From: Corella eumyota | Taxonomy: Eukaryota; Chordata; Ascidiacea; Phlebobranchia; Corellidae | Assembly (NCBI GenBank): GCA_963082875.1 | Contig: OY720098.1 | Span: forward strand, 8,122,001 to 8,186,000 | Length of the DNA stretch: 64,000 bases | Direction: 5' to 3' | Shown: piece after piece, positions 40,301 through 52,432 of the stretch | How the letters are laid out: each line of letters opens with the position of its first letter | Numbering within the stretch: the first letter of the stretch is position 1 | The notes under the pieces: model-generated | What the model was told of the DNA's origin: nothing | Seen by the model: only the letters and a program-made list of their open reading frames with translations | Databases searched by the model: none | Program-made: the position numbers and the translations under genes

Positions 40301-43300
40301 ACCTGAGGGAGTTCCCCACGTCACACATGGTCACACTCTAACTAACAAGTGAGTGCTTTGTACTTGAAAATTTTCAGGGGAATTTGATTAAATGTCAGGT
40401 TTTTTATTAATAGGGTGACTTAGTCTGAATTTTTTTTCCGTGTTAAGAGGATTTCCCTGTTGTAAATTATTTTGGGCTTTATGGAAATTCCAATGTATTT
40501 AATAATTTTTTTAAACAAAGTATTTTGTAAAGGTTTACGACATACAAAATAAGATTAAGTACAGCGTGATTTAAATATTTTAACATTTTATATACATGTT
40601 TTCGTTTTTTTGTTCACATGATTGGGTAATATTGTTACACAAATTACCTTTTTTTAGAATTCCATTTGTTCAAGTTATAGAAGCGATAAATGAAAGTTCT
40701 TTTCGAAATTCGGTTTTTCCTGTTATATTATGTTTGGAAAATCACTGTTCTGTTGAACAACAAACTAAGATGGCTCAAATATTAAAAGAAATTCTAGGTG
40801 ATAAGATCTATACTGAGGTAAGTTAATTGTCATTTGCCTAATTATAAATAGGTTTATGTTTGTATACATAAAAGCATATTTTTAGAGAGTTTATAAGTAT
40901 TTGTTGTAATATTTTTGACAAAATACTAAAAGAAAAAATTGGAAAAAAATACATTTTAGTTCTAAGTTAATCTTTTTAAAATAAATATTTAATTTTAATA
41001 AAAAAAATTCAATATTTAGGGATCTCTCGATCTTAACGTCTTACCTTCTCCTGACCAACTTAAACGAAAATTTATAATTCGCTCGAGAAAGTTGCCACTG
41101 GATTGTGATGGAGAGCAAGGTTATGTAAGTGCAGAAGATGAAGGAAAGGAAGTTGAAAATCAGGTTTTTATAGTTTTTGACTTATTTTGATTTTTTTAGC
41201 CAACTTGTTGAGTTTTAAAAAACATTTTAAAATATTTTTTATAATTTTGATGTTTTTATTTTAGCCTCCAATGTACAATAATGAAGAAGTATCACGGGTA
41301 GCTACTCAGGAAAGACAACAAATCTCTTTAACTAAGGAATTATCAAACTTGGTTTCTTTAAGTGCCAAAAAACGACAACAAGAACAATTTTCTAACAATG
41401 ATCAAAAGAGCAGGTTAAATACTAAATTTTTATACTTTTTTAATTGATGCCTCAATGTACCTTTTTTTTATTTGTGGCTTATCTAGATTGGGTAAAACAA
41501 ATTTAAGTTTAGGTTGATGAAAACTAAAGCAAATTAATAACTAATTTGTTGTTATTTTTAGTTGTACTCAAACTTGTTCAATTCATGAAGGGGAGGCGAT
41601 AAAATTAGTTGAAAATATTCCAGAACAATTTATTTCTCATAATCAAAAGTAAGTTCCTGACGAAAATAATTTCAACCTTTTTTTTCACTTTTATTTTTAA
41701 TTTTTTAATATGTTAATTTTTCTTTTTTGCAAGGTAACTTATAAATGTATTGTAAAAGAAATATCAATTTTTTCATTTGATTGATTTCTATGTATTTAAA
41801 TGTCATCCAAAGTTCATAAAATGTCACTCGAGCCAGCATTTACCAGAAATATATTTAGAAATTGGCCTTTTTTTACAGATTTTTGACACGAGTTTTTCCT
41901 AGTGGTGCAAGAATTGATTCAAGTAATTTTAATCCTCAAGATTTTTGGAATTGTGGAGTCCAGATCGCCTCGTTAAATTATCAAACACCAGGTAATACTA
42001 AAACTACAAATATTACTAAAAACATTTAGGTTTTTTTTTCAATTTTTGTATAAAAATAATATCATGAATTTTATGTTTTAGAATTATTTGTTTTAATAAA
42101 AAAAAATTTTTTGTTGGCCTACTTTATTTTAATCTTTATTTGTTTAATCATCTAATACAAACCATTGTTGGGAAAAATAAAATTAACCACGAATATGTTA
42201 TCGAAGGTTTAATGATGGATATAAATGATGGAAGGTTCTCCATGAATGGAGGATGTGGTTATGTTCTTAAACCTCTGGTTATGAGGGATAAGGTATTTAT
42301 GCAAGTTCTTATCGTTGTAGTCAGTATTTTGTATGTCACACTTAGCAATATAAATGTTATGTATATTGTTATTAAAATAAGCAATGTGTTTTATTTTGCA
42401 TTGAAAATTTTTGTTTTAAATATTTCTATTGCTTTACTGATTAAATATTATTATATTAATGTTAGTTATTTTTATCTATTTTTATATTTTTTTATATAAT
42501 TATTTTTATTTTTAATCTTTTTTTGTAAATTTTCCAGCTTGCTTATTACAACACTCCATCTGATAGCATACCCGGTGTTTCCCCCAAGTTTTTGCATCTA
42601 AGAATTATTAGTGGACAAAACTTTCCCAAACCAAGGGGAGGGGGTATTTTATTTTTTTTTATTTCTTTAGAATAACAATAGTTTTTGTTGGTTATTACAA
42701 CAATTAAATTTTTCAAGATATTTTTTCAGTTTTTACATAAACAAATATACAAACTAGAGTTTTTTTTTTTAACAAATAACAATTAAATAAATATTATTTT
42801 TAAGGTGCAAAAGGTCAGGTTATTGACCCTTACGTGTTGATCGAGTTATTTGGGGTTCCCGGTGATTGTGCAGAATTACGAACCCGCACGGCCCCCAACA
42901 ACAGCGGGGGAAGCCCCATCTTTGATGAATCTTTTGACTTCCGGTTGTCCCTGCCTTCTCTCGCCCTTGTGCGGTTTGTGGTATTGGATGACGAGTTTAT
43001 TGGAGATGAGTTTATCGGTAAGTTCGAGTTTTTAATATTAAAAACATTTTTACAAGTTTTTTTAACTTTTTGTTATAAATATGGGTAGTTGACTGGTAAA
43101 AAAACAATATGTATAACAATACACTTTAAATTTTGATTTCGTTTTAACTAAGGTCAATATACGATTCCATTTGAATGCCTTCAACCCGGTTATCGACATC
43201 TTCGTCTTCGTTCGATCTTTGATGAACCACTAGAGGACGCTACATTGTTCGTTCACATTGCTGTTTCGGAGCCCGACACCCTTGTCAACTTTTCCGGGGC

Positions 43301-44600
43301 CTCCGCTGCTCAATCTTCTGCTAACGCCCCCGCCAAATTATCGAAACGCAACTCGGGTCAGAAAAAGTTGCGAAAGACTCGATCGCGCAAGGACCTCGAG
43401 GTCATCAATGTACGTGACGTCATGGTTGCCAAGGCCGACGAACTTTTTAAATCGTCATTGGAAGACATGCGACTGGCTGCGTCGCTCAGAGACTCGCAGA
43501 GATCAGCATTAACTTTATTTCGGGAAACATGCGGCCTGACGTCACAAAGTTCGGTCAAGCAGTGCGTGCGCGCCCTATGGAAACGGGCACGAAGCGAGAC
43601 TGGAGGTACCGAGCCAGCGGTTGGCCACCAGAAAAAGTCGCGTAAACTATCAACGCCAGTGATGGATTCTGATCCCGCTAATGTTGACGATATTCGGCGT
43701 CGTGCTCAGTCGGCTGATGCCGCAACAGCTCGCTTACGCCGCCAGCCCTCCGAAACATCACAATCGTCAAATGACTCTGCTGTGACGTCACTATTACCAC
43801 GGGTAACGCTGGTTAAGCGTGAACGTCGACTGATTCTCGAACTAAGAGGCCAGTGTGCGACTAACGACACCTGGCGGAAAACGGCGATGATGTTGGAAAA
43901 TTTATCGACGGAAAGTTTGGCTGTTTTGGATCAAACAGAAACTGTTTGTAAAAATTTATCCGAAGTTCACGACAAGGCTAGAAAACTATACGAGGTAAAA
44001 TATATTTCATTTAATTTCAGTTTGGCTAAATTAAAACTTTAAGTATAATTCTTAAATCAATGAATCGTATTGTAATGTTTTCTTAATTTACAGGAATTGC
44101 CAACAATGCTAAGCACCAACTCGACAGTCAATACAGAAGCTGGGGATGCTCATATGGTTAATGGTGGTAACGGGACCACTAAGAAGAAGACCACGAGAAA
44201 GAAATCCTATTCGACGGTGGACGCAGAGCGAAAAAGGCGACAAACTGCCGACGAGAATTTTCGTTGGAATTGTGGCGTCATAAAGGGGTTTTGTTCGTCA
44301 TTAAGGTCGTGCCGTGACGACAGTGAACGATTTCTTGACGACATTTGGACCTCCGCGCTTAAATGTGGTCTGGCGTCTAAAATTAACTCTGCGGACTCCC
44401 GCACCCCACCTAACGGATACGAACCTCCAAGAAATCTAAATGGAAACAATAACACGCCCCCAGCGGTCAAGGTAAACGGCACGAGGTTAATTTCGTTTAA
44501 AAGATCTGTGTCCCACGTGACTCGTTCAAAAACGTCTCCAGTTACGAAATTGCGCGATCGGTCAATTTCGCAAGACGCATGTCCGGTGACGTTGCTGTGA
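28341..44600 (+). CDS. PLCL: phospholipase C-like protein (PLCL/PRIP family), isoform A
   Basis: Twenty-one exons: 28341-28441, 29218-29341, 29513-29611, 37266-37447, 37621-37841, 37995-38143, 38610-38726, 38990-39095, 39335-39489, 39818-39942, 40265-40348, 40658-40817, 41020-41163, 41265-41413, 41562-41648, 41879-41991, 42207-42292, 42538-42643, 42805-43017, 43153-43994, 44094-44600; 1289 aa. Order: variable N-terminus, PP1-docking motif KNVSF (119-123), PH (about 130-245; LRWEPSKKD as in PRIP), EF-hands with one canonical loop (275-286), X domain (about 420-541), X/Y linker, Y domain (about 620-735), C2 (about 746-875), and a long basic tail whose end resembles the vertebrate PRIP C-terminus. 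PLCδ1 catalytic positions: H311, N312, E341, D343, H356 and E390 correspond to H436, N437, E466, D468, H481 and E515, all kept. K438 and K440 are Arg (562, 564). S522 and R549 are kept (645, 672); Y551 is Phe (674). PRIPs scaffold PP1, Akt and GABA-A receptor traffic and bind IP3. Confidence 0.93.
34040..34420. promoter_or_regulatory. cluster of palindromic CRE/E-box-type motifs, candidate enhancer or promoter
   Basis: Within 381 bp: TGACGTCA (34040-34047), TGACGTAA (34062-34069 and 34273-34280), CTCGCGCGAG (34338-34347), GTGCACGTGCAC (34394-34405) and GTCACGTGAC (34411-34420). Four of the six are perfect palindromes, and the stretch is locally GC-rich in an AT-rich intron. CRE octamers bind CREB/ATF proteins; GTCACGTGAC is an E-box of the USF/MiT type. 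The position, 1.4 kb before the internal start at 35786, suggests control of isoform B; that is inference. Confidence 0.45.
35494..35505. promoter_or_regulatory. overlapping E-box and CRE upstream of the internal first exon
   Basis: CACGTGACGTCA joins a CACGTG (35494-35499) and a TGACGTCA (35498-35505), 281 bases before the ATG at 35786. It fits a proximal promoter element for isoform B. Confidence 0.45.
35786..44600 (+). CDS. PLCL: PLCL/PRIP isoform B from an internal first exon
   Basis: A 348-codon open exon (35786-36829) starts at ATG 35786 and ends at a GTAAGT donor in phase 0. That is the same phase as isoform A exon 3, so it joins cleanly to 37266 and the common exons; product 1529 aa. 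A TAA at 35780-35782 lies in frame directly before the ATG, with no acceptor between, so it is a true first coding exon and not an extra internal one. The encoded N-terminus is unlike isoform A. It is Ser/Thr/Asn-rich, with an acidic run ([17 protein letters not shown], about 156-172), a basic patch ([13 protein letters not shown], about 247-259) and SP/TP sites. It ends NIIKMKT, loosely like the RRRSIIK end of isoform A exon 3. I recognise no domain. Function unknown; likely a tissue-specific regulatory extension. Confidence 0.8.
40027..40137 (+). repeat. short imperfect tandem repeat in a PLCL intron
   Basis: Four imperfect copies of a unit built on TTATGAAATTTGTACTTTTT fill most of 40027-40137, within the intron between exons 39818-39942 and 40265-40348. 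One copy is shortened. A minisatellite-like local expansion. Confidence 0.7.
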
Positions 44601-44697
44601 CGTCATAAACCAGTATTTATGTCATACAACAAACCTGTCAGCATCTGATACTGTGTTTTTGTCTTTAACATTAATTTTAAAAGGTTAAAAATAATTA

Positions 44698-44703
44698 AAT
44701 AAA
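44698..44703 (+). terminator. poly(A) signal of the PLC-like gene
   Basis: AATAAA, 98 bases after the stop, followed at once by GGTGTAACCTTGT, a GT-rich downstream context. Confidence 0.6.
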
Positions 44704-45798
44704 GGTGTAACCTTGTCATCGGGGTTTGGTTTCATATAAAGTATAATTATTTTATTTAAAATAGGACCAAATTATTTAATACTTGTTAATTCTGATTGTA
44801 GTTTTAAGTCTTCCAAAAACATAAACACTGAGCAAATGTTGTGAAAATTGAAACATTTTTTTTTATAATTTCCCCGCCCTTATTTTTGCAATATTGTCAT
44901 GACGTTTTTTATGTTTTGGTCTTTTTGGTCATTAATTAAAATTTGGACCAATTTGCACTGCCTGGTAGCGCTTTTCAACTTCATTGTGACACTGGTAATA
45001 TTTATATTCAGACGAAATGAAGTTGTTTTTATTTTTTAGCGGTGCAATAATTTTTTCCGAAAACTAAAAAATAATTTTTTTTCGGAAAATCAAATTTTTT
45101 TCATTTTTACTTGTGGCGAAATAGGAGCAGTCTTTGTTTAAGCACTTACTTTGTTACGTCATTGACGCGTTCATTTACGCAGCTAGGAGCCTGTCAGCTT
45201 TTCTTCTTTGTGTCCAAAGTCCATGCATCAATTTTTGCACACGATTCGTATTGTATTTATTTTTTATTAACCACCCAAAATATTTAACTTTTGTGACCAA
45301 TAATTTTTTTTATTTGCTTTATTTTTCAATTTATTGTTAAATAACTTGTACCAGTTACTGAAATACGATTAAATTCGATTTTCGCTATTTTATAAACGTG
45401 TTTTGGCACAATTTTTACTCTTTGTTGTGATTTTTTTCCTGTATAGGCATACATAGCTAATTTATATATTTGTGTTGATAAATAAAAATTCGCCAATTTT
45501 TTTCTTACCGCAGTTCCCATTAAAGTGAAATAAAAATTAAAGAATAAACAATTTTGTTTAAATTTATTTAAATATATTAAAAAACTTAATATATAAAACA
45601 CTAGAAAAAGTTTAAACGTTTAAAAAAAAGTTAAATGAACGTTGCAGTTTTGGTATTCTCCCCTTTTCTTTAAATCAAAATCATCAACCGTGAAATTGTA
45701 CTCAATAACTTATTGTAAAAACCGCTGTGGTCTTAAAAACGGATTTTTGTTTCAAAAAATATTAACCTATAAGTTACTGTTTTATTAAAACTGCGTTG

Positions 45799-45881
45799 GA
45801 AATCTAAGATTTCGAACCATAATAATAAATACACTGACAATAACAATATGTTTCGAAATCTAAGATTTCGAACCATAATAA
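45799..45881. repeat. two-copy 27-bp direct repeat with dyad core
   Basis: A 27-base string beginning GAAATCTAAGATTTCGAACC occurs at 45799-45825 and 45855-45881. Its core GAAATCTAAGATTTC is a near-perfect inverted repeat. It may be a remnant of a small element or a bound site; nothing else supports either reading. Confidence 0.7.
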
Positions 45882-47245
45882 GAGTTCAATAGTGAATTAA
45901 AATAAAAAAATAATTAAATTAAAAAATTGTTTTACAGTTAAATTAAAAAAAATGATTCAAAACATATTTAAGTTTTAAAAACTATTTTTTTGTTATCTTA
46001 AAGTTAACTGAATTTTCAACATTCAGTTAAATACAAAATTTATCATTTTTTTAAAAACTAAAAAAGTAAAAAATTAAATAGATATTTATTTTTAAATTTA
46101 AGAAATTTAAATGATTGTTTGATGTGTTTGATAGTGTATCAAGTTTAAGAGCTTTAAAGTATTTGATTTAGTATGGGAATCTAAATAAATACATCCCAAA
46201 AAATAAATATTTATGTAGTAATAACAATATATCAAAGTTGGTTAACTAATGATAATTTTTGTAAATTTTTAAGAAAACTTGAAATATTTAACTGTATTTA
46301 AATTTTTTGATTAAGACAAAAAAATAATAACTTATTAAGAACAAAAATTTGTTACATACATTGTGATTCAATTTATATTTAAAAATGTAAAATATTAATT
46401 AACATGAAATATTATATAATCGAAGATAAAGCAATTTACATCTAAAACCATCCGAGCGTGATAAATAAAAACAGAAATCGGGGAGTTCTCCGAAGCGTCT
46501 TGAAGAAAATTGTAATTTTTTTTTCTTTTTAATTAGGTTTTTCTCGCTTTCACGTAAATAGTTGGAAGGTTAACAAAAGAAGTTCATCAAGTGCAACCTA
46601 AAAATGACGAAGTTAAATTTATAGTTTTAACTAACATTCAAGATTAAACGTTTCGCGAATATTTTCAGTAAAACAAAAGTTTGGGTTATTTTTATTTTGG
46701 ATTTAATTAGGTCACGTGATATTTTTGGCGAATGATATTGCATAAAAATTTTTTGAAAAAAAATTAAAAATTTTAAATCGAAAAATAATTAATGTGTTAG
46801 AACCGCACAGGTCCAATCACCGTGTTTACAAAATATTTTTCGAAAATATTAATATTTATAAAAGTTATGAAACTTTTATTAAAAATTTATGAAATTTCAA
46901 AACCTAAAATTTTGTATTTTATTAGACGCGCATTGGCCTAACTAACATTTAAAATAAAACATTTTGCGAAAATTTTCAGTAAAACAAAAGTTTGAGGTAA
47001 TTTTTATTTTGGGTTTAATTGGGTCACGTGATATTTTTGGCCAATGATATTGCATACAAATTTTAAAAAAATAAATAAAAATTTTAAATCGAAAAATAAT
47101 TGTTGTGTTAGAACCGCACAGGTCCAATCACCGTGTTTACAAAATATTTTTCGAAAATATTAATATTCATAAAAGTTATGAAACTTTTATTAAAAATTTA
47201 TGAAATCTCAAAACCTAAAATTTTGTATTTTATTAGACGCGCATT

Positions 47246-49092
47246 GGCCTAACTAACATTCAAGATAAAACATTTCGCGAAAATTTTCAGTAAAACAAAA
47301 GTTTGAGGTAATTTTTATTTTGATTTTCATTATATTTTTGGCCAATGATATTGCATACAAATTTTTTGAAAAAAAATCAAAAATTTTAAATCGAAAAATA
47401 ATTGTTGTGTTAGAACCGCACAGGTCCAATTACCGTGTTTACAAAATATTTTTCAAAAATATTAATATTCATAAAAGTTATAAAACTTTTATTAAAAATT
47501 TATGAAATCTCAAAACCTAAAATTTTGTATTTTATTAGACGCGTATTGGCCTAACTAACAATCAAGATAAAACATTTCGCGAAAATTTTCAGTAAAACAA
47601 AAGTTTGAGGTAATTTTTATTTTGGTTTTCATTAGGTCACGTGATATTTTTGGCCAATGATATTGCATACAAATTTTTTGAAAAAAAATAAAAATTTTAA
47701 ATCGAAAAATAATTGTTGTGTTAGAACCGCACAGGTCCAATTACCGTGTTTACAAAATATTTTTCGAAAATATTAATATTCATAAAAGTTATGAAACTTT
47801 TATTAAAAATTTATGAAATCTCAAAACCTAAAATTTTGTATTTTATTAGACGCGCATTGGCCTAACTAACATTCAAGATAAAATATTTCGCAAAAATTTT
47901 TAGTAAAACAAAAGTTTAAGGTAATTTTTATTTTGGTTTTCATTATATTTTTGGCCAATGATATTGCATACAAATTTTTTGAAAAAAAATAAAAAATTTT
48001 AAATCGAAAAATAATTGTTGTGTTAGAACCGCACAGGTCCAATCACCGTGTTTACAAAATATTTTTCGAAAATATTAATATTCATAAAAGTTATAAAACT
48101 TTTATTAAAAATTTATGAAATCTCAAAACCTAAAATTTTGTATTTTATTAGACGCGCATTGGCCTAACTAACATTCAAGATAAAACATTTCGCGAAAATT
48201 TTCAGTAAAACAAAAGTTTGAGGTAATTTTTATTTTGGTTTTCATTGGGTCACGTGATATTTTTGGCCAATGATATTGCATACAAATTTTTTGAAAAAAA
48301 ATAAAAATTTTAAATCGAAAAATAATTGTTGTGTTAGAACCGCACAGGTCCAATTAACGTGTTTACAAAATATTTTTCGAAAATATTAATATTCATAAAA
48401 GTTATGAAACTTTTATTAAAAATTTATGAAATCTCAAAATCTGAAATTTTATATTTAATTAGGCGCGCATTGGCCTAACTAACATTCAAGATAAAACATT
48501 TCGCGAAAATTTTGAGTAGAACAAAAGTTTGAGATAATTTTTATTTTGGATTTAATTAGGTCACGTTATATTTTTGGCCAATTTGCATACAAATTTTTTG
48601 AAAAAAAATAAAAAATTTTAAATCGAAAAATAATTGTTGTGTTGGAACCGCACAGGTCCAATTACCGTGTTTACATAATATTTTTCAAAAATATTAGTAT
48701 TCATAAAAGTTATAAAACTTTTATTAAAAATTTATGAAATCTCAAAACCTAAAATTTTGTATTTTATTAGACGCGCATTGGCCTAACTAACATTCAAGAT
48801 AAAACATTTCGCGAAAATTTTTAGTAAAACAAAAGTTTGAGGTGATTTTTATTTTGGGTTTAATTAGGTCACGTGATATTTTTGGCCAATGATATTGCAT
48901 ACAAATTTTAAAAAAATAAATAAAAAATTTTAAATCGAAAAATAATTGTTGTGTTAGAACCGCATAGGTCCAATTGCCGTTTTTACAAAATATTTTTCGA
49001 AAATATTAATATTCATAAAAGTTATAAAACTTTTATTAAAAATTTATGAAATCTCAAAACCTAAAATTTTGTATTTTATTAGACGTGCATTA
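47246..49092. repeat. six-monomer satellite block duplicated at 53951-55784
   Basis: Monomer order, lengths (302, 311, 302, 311, 308, 312) and rare variants are shared between 47246-49092 and 53951-55784, at a constant offset of 6705. The shared variants include a long-form unit reading GTCACGTTATATTTT and a unit with GCATAGGTCCAATTGCCG. The right-hand copy has lost about 13 bp in its last unit. The first three monomers also occur at 52432-53347. Confidence 0.85.
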
Positions 49093-49714
49093 GCCTAACT
49101 AACATTCAAGATAAAACATTTTGCAAAAATTCTGAGTAGAACAAAAGTTTGAGATAATTTTTATTTTGGGTTTAATTAGGTCACGTGATATTTTTGGCCA
49201 ATGAGATTGCATACAAATTTTTTGAAAAAAAATAAAAAATTTTAAATCGAAAAATAATTGTTGTGTTAGAACCGCACAGGTCCAATTACCGTGTTTACAA
49301 AATATTTTTCGAAAATATTAATATTCATAAAAGTTATGAAACTTTTATTAAAAATTTATGAAATCTCAAAACCTAAAATTTTGTATTTTATTAGACGCGC
49401 ATTGGCCTAACTAACATTCAAGATAAAACATTTCGCGAAAATTTTCAGTAAAACAAAAGTTTCAGGTAATTTTTATTTTGGTTTTCATTAAGTCACGTAA
49501 TATTTTTGGCCAATGATATTGCATACAAGTTTTTGAAAAAAAAATAAAAAATTTTAAATCGAAAAATAATTGTTGTGTTAGAACCGCACAGGTCCAATTA
49601 CCGTGTTTACAAAATATTTTTCGAAAATATTAATATTCATAAAAGTTATGAAACTTTTATTAAAAAATATGAAATCTCAAAACCTAAAATTTTGTATTTT
49701 ATTAGACGCGCATT

Positions 49715-50620
49715 GGCCTAACTAACATTCAAGATAAAACATTTCGGAAAAATTTTCAGTAAAACAAAAGTATGAGGTAATTTTTATTTTGGTTTTCATT
49801 ATATTTTTGGCCAATGATATTGCATACAAATTTTTTAAAAAAAAATAAAAAATTTTAAATCGAAAAATAATTGTTGTGTTAGAACCGCACAGGTCCAATC
49901 ACCGTGTTTACAAAATATTTTTCGAAAATATTAATATTCATAAAAGTTATGAAACTTTTATTAAAAATTTATGAAATCTTAAAACCTAAAATTTTGTATT
50001 TTATTAGACGCGCATTGGCCTAACTAACATTCAAGATAAAACATTTCGCGAAAATTTTCAGTAAAACAAAAGTTTGAGGTAATTTTTATTTTGATTTTCA
50101 TTATATTTTTGGCCAATGATATTGCATACAAATTTTTTGAAAAAAAATCAAAAATTTTAAATCGAAAAATAATTGTTGTGTTAGAACCGCACAGGTCCAA
50201 TTACCGTGTTTACAAAATATTTTTCAAAAATATTAATATTCATAAAAGTTATGAAACTTTTATTAAAAATTTATGAAATCTCAAAACCTAAAATTTTGTA
50301 TTTTATTAGACGCGCATTGGCCTAACTAACATTCAAGATAAAACATTTCGGAAAAATTTTCAGTAAAACAAAAGTTTGAGGTAATTTTTATTTTGGTTTT
50401 CATTATATTTTTGGCCAATGATATTGCATACAAATTTTTTGAAAAAAAATAAAAAATTTTAAATCGAAAAATAATTGTTGTGTTAGAACCGCACAGGTCC
50501 AATCACCGTGTTTACAAAATATTTTTCGAAAATATTAATATTCATAAAAGTTATGAAACTTTTATTAAAAAATATGAAATCTCAAAACCTAAAATTTTGT
50601 ATTTTATTAGACGCGCATTG
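49715..50620. repeat. 3-mer higher-order repeat, first copy
   Basis: Three short monomers (about 905 bp) in the order TTTCGG-type with AAAGTATGAGG, TTTCGCG-type with TTTTGATTTTCATT, then TTTCGG-type. The same order recurs at 59178-60082 and 60082-60987. Confidence 0.8.
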
Positions 50621-51223
50621 GCCTAACTAACATTCAAGATAAAACATTTCGGAAAAATTTTCAGTAAAACAAAAGTTTGAGGTAATTTTTATTTTGGTTT
50701 TCATTATATTTTTGGCCAATGATATTGCATACAAATTTTTTGAAAAAAAATAAAAAATATTAAATCGAAAAATAATTGTTGTGTTAGAACCGCACAGGTC
50801 CAATCACCGTGTTTACAAAATATTTTTCGAAAATATTAATATTCATAAAAGTTATGAAACTTTTATTAAAATTTTATGAAATCTCAAAACCTAAAATTTT
50901 GTATTTTATTAGACGCGCATTGGCCTAACTAACATTCAAGATAAAACATTTCGCAAAAATTTTTAGTAAAACAAAAGTTTAAGGTAATTTTTATTTTGGT
51001 TTTCATTATATTTTTGGCCAATGATATTGCATACAAATTTTTTAAAAAAAAATAAAAAATTTTAAATCGAAAAATAATTGTTGTGTTAGAACCGCACAGG
51101 TCCAATCACCGTGTTTACAAAATATTTTTCGAAAATATTAATATTCATAAAAGTTATGAAACTTTTATTAAAAATTTATGAAATCTCAAAACCTAAAATT
51201 TTGTATTTTATTAGACGCGCATT

Positions 51224-52432
51224 GGCCTAACTACCATTCAAGATAAAACATTTCGCGAAAATTTTCAGTAAAACAAAAGTTTGAGGTAATTTTTATTTTG
51301 ATTTTCATTATATTTTTGGCCAATGATATTGCATACAAATTTTTTGAAAAAAAATCAAAAATTTTAAATCGAAAAATAATTGTTGTGTTAGAACCGCACA
51401 GGTCCAATTACCGTGTTTACAAAATATTTTTCGAAAATATTAATATTCATAAAAGTTATGAAACTTTTATTAAAAATTTATGAAATCTCAAAACCTAAAA
51501 TTTTGTATTTTATTAGACGCGCATTGGCCTAACTAACATTCAAGATAAAACATTTCGGAAAAATTTTCAGTAAAACAAAAGTTTGAGGTAATTTTTATTT
51601 TGGTTTTCATTATATTTTTGGCTAATGATATTGCATACAAATTTTTTGAAAAAAAATAAAAAATTTTAAATCGAAAAATAATTGTTGTGTTAGAACCGCA
51701 CAGGTCCAATCACCGTGTTTACAAAATATTTTTCGAAAATATTAATATTCATAAAAGTTATGAAACTTTTATTAAAAATTTATGAAATCTCAAAACCTAA
51801 AATTTTGTATTTTATTAGACGCGCATTGGCCTAACTACCATTCAAGATAAAACATTTCGCGAAAATTTTCAGTAAAACAAAAGTTTGAGGTAATTTTTAT
51901 TTTGATTTTCATTATATTTTTGGCCAATGATATTGCATACAAATTTTTTGAAAAAAAATCAAAAATTTTAAATCGAAAAATAATTGTTGTGTTAGAACCG
52001 CACAGGTCCAATTACCGTGTTTACAAAATATTTTTCGAAAATATTAATATTCATAAAAGTTATGAAACTTTTATTAAAAATTTATGAAATCTCAAAACCT
52101 AAAATTTTGTATTTTATTAGACGCGCATTGGCCTAACTAACATTCAAGATAAAACATTTCGGAAAAATTTTCAGTAAAACAAAAGTTTGAGGTAATTTTT
52201 ATTTTGGTTTTCATTATATTTTTGGCTAATGATATTGCATACAAATTTTTTGAAAAAAAATAAAAAATTTTAAATCGAAAAATAATTGTTGTGTTAGAAC
52301 CGCACAGGTCCAATCACCGTGTTTACAAAATATTTTTCGAAAATATTAATATTCATAAAAGTTATGAAACTTTTATTAAAAATTTATGAAATCTCAAAAC
52401 CTAAAATTTTGTATTTTATTAGACGCGCATTG
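51224..52432. repeat. 2-mer higher-order repeat, two tandem copies of 604 bp
   Basis: Units 51224-51828 and 51828-52432 are near-identical pairs: a monomer with the rare CTACCATTCAAG followed by one with TTTGGCTAATG. Equivalent features recur at spacing exactly 604. Confidence 0.85.

Larger units (their letters stand above)
44601..46623. other. PLCL 3' end and AT-rich spacer up to the satellite
   Basis: Holds the PLCL poly(A) signal, a two-copy repeat at 45799-45881, and A/T homopolymer-rich sequence. Minus-strand open frame 45326-45601 (91 codons) has no start context, splice partner or family resemblance and is not called. Confidence 0.5.

Noticed and set aside
42850-43558. Overlapping frames in the GC-richer last PLCL exons
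   Set aside because: The accepted frame matches C2 and the PRIP tail and splices in phase; the others have no homology and arise from the lower stop density of GC-rich DNA.
45326-45601. 91-codon minus-strand open frame downstream of PLCL
   Set aside because: Part of it has a protein-like look, but there is no neighbouring exon, no family resemblance, and the N-terminal part is AT-driven.
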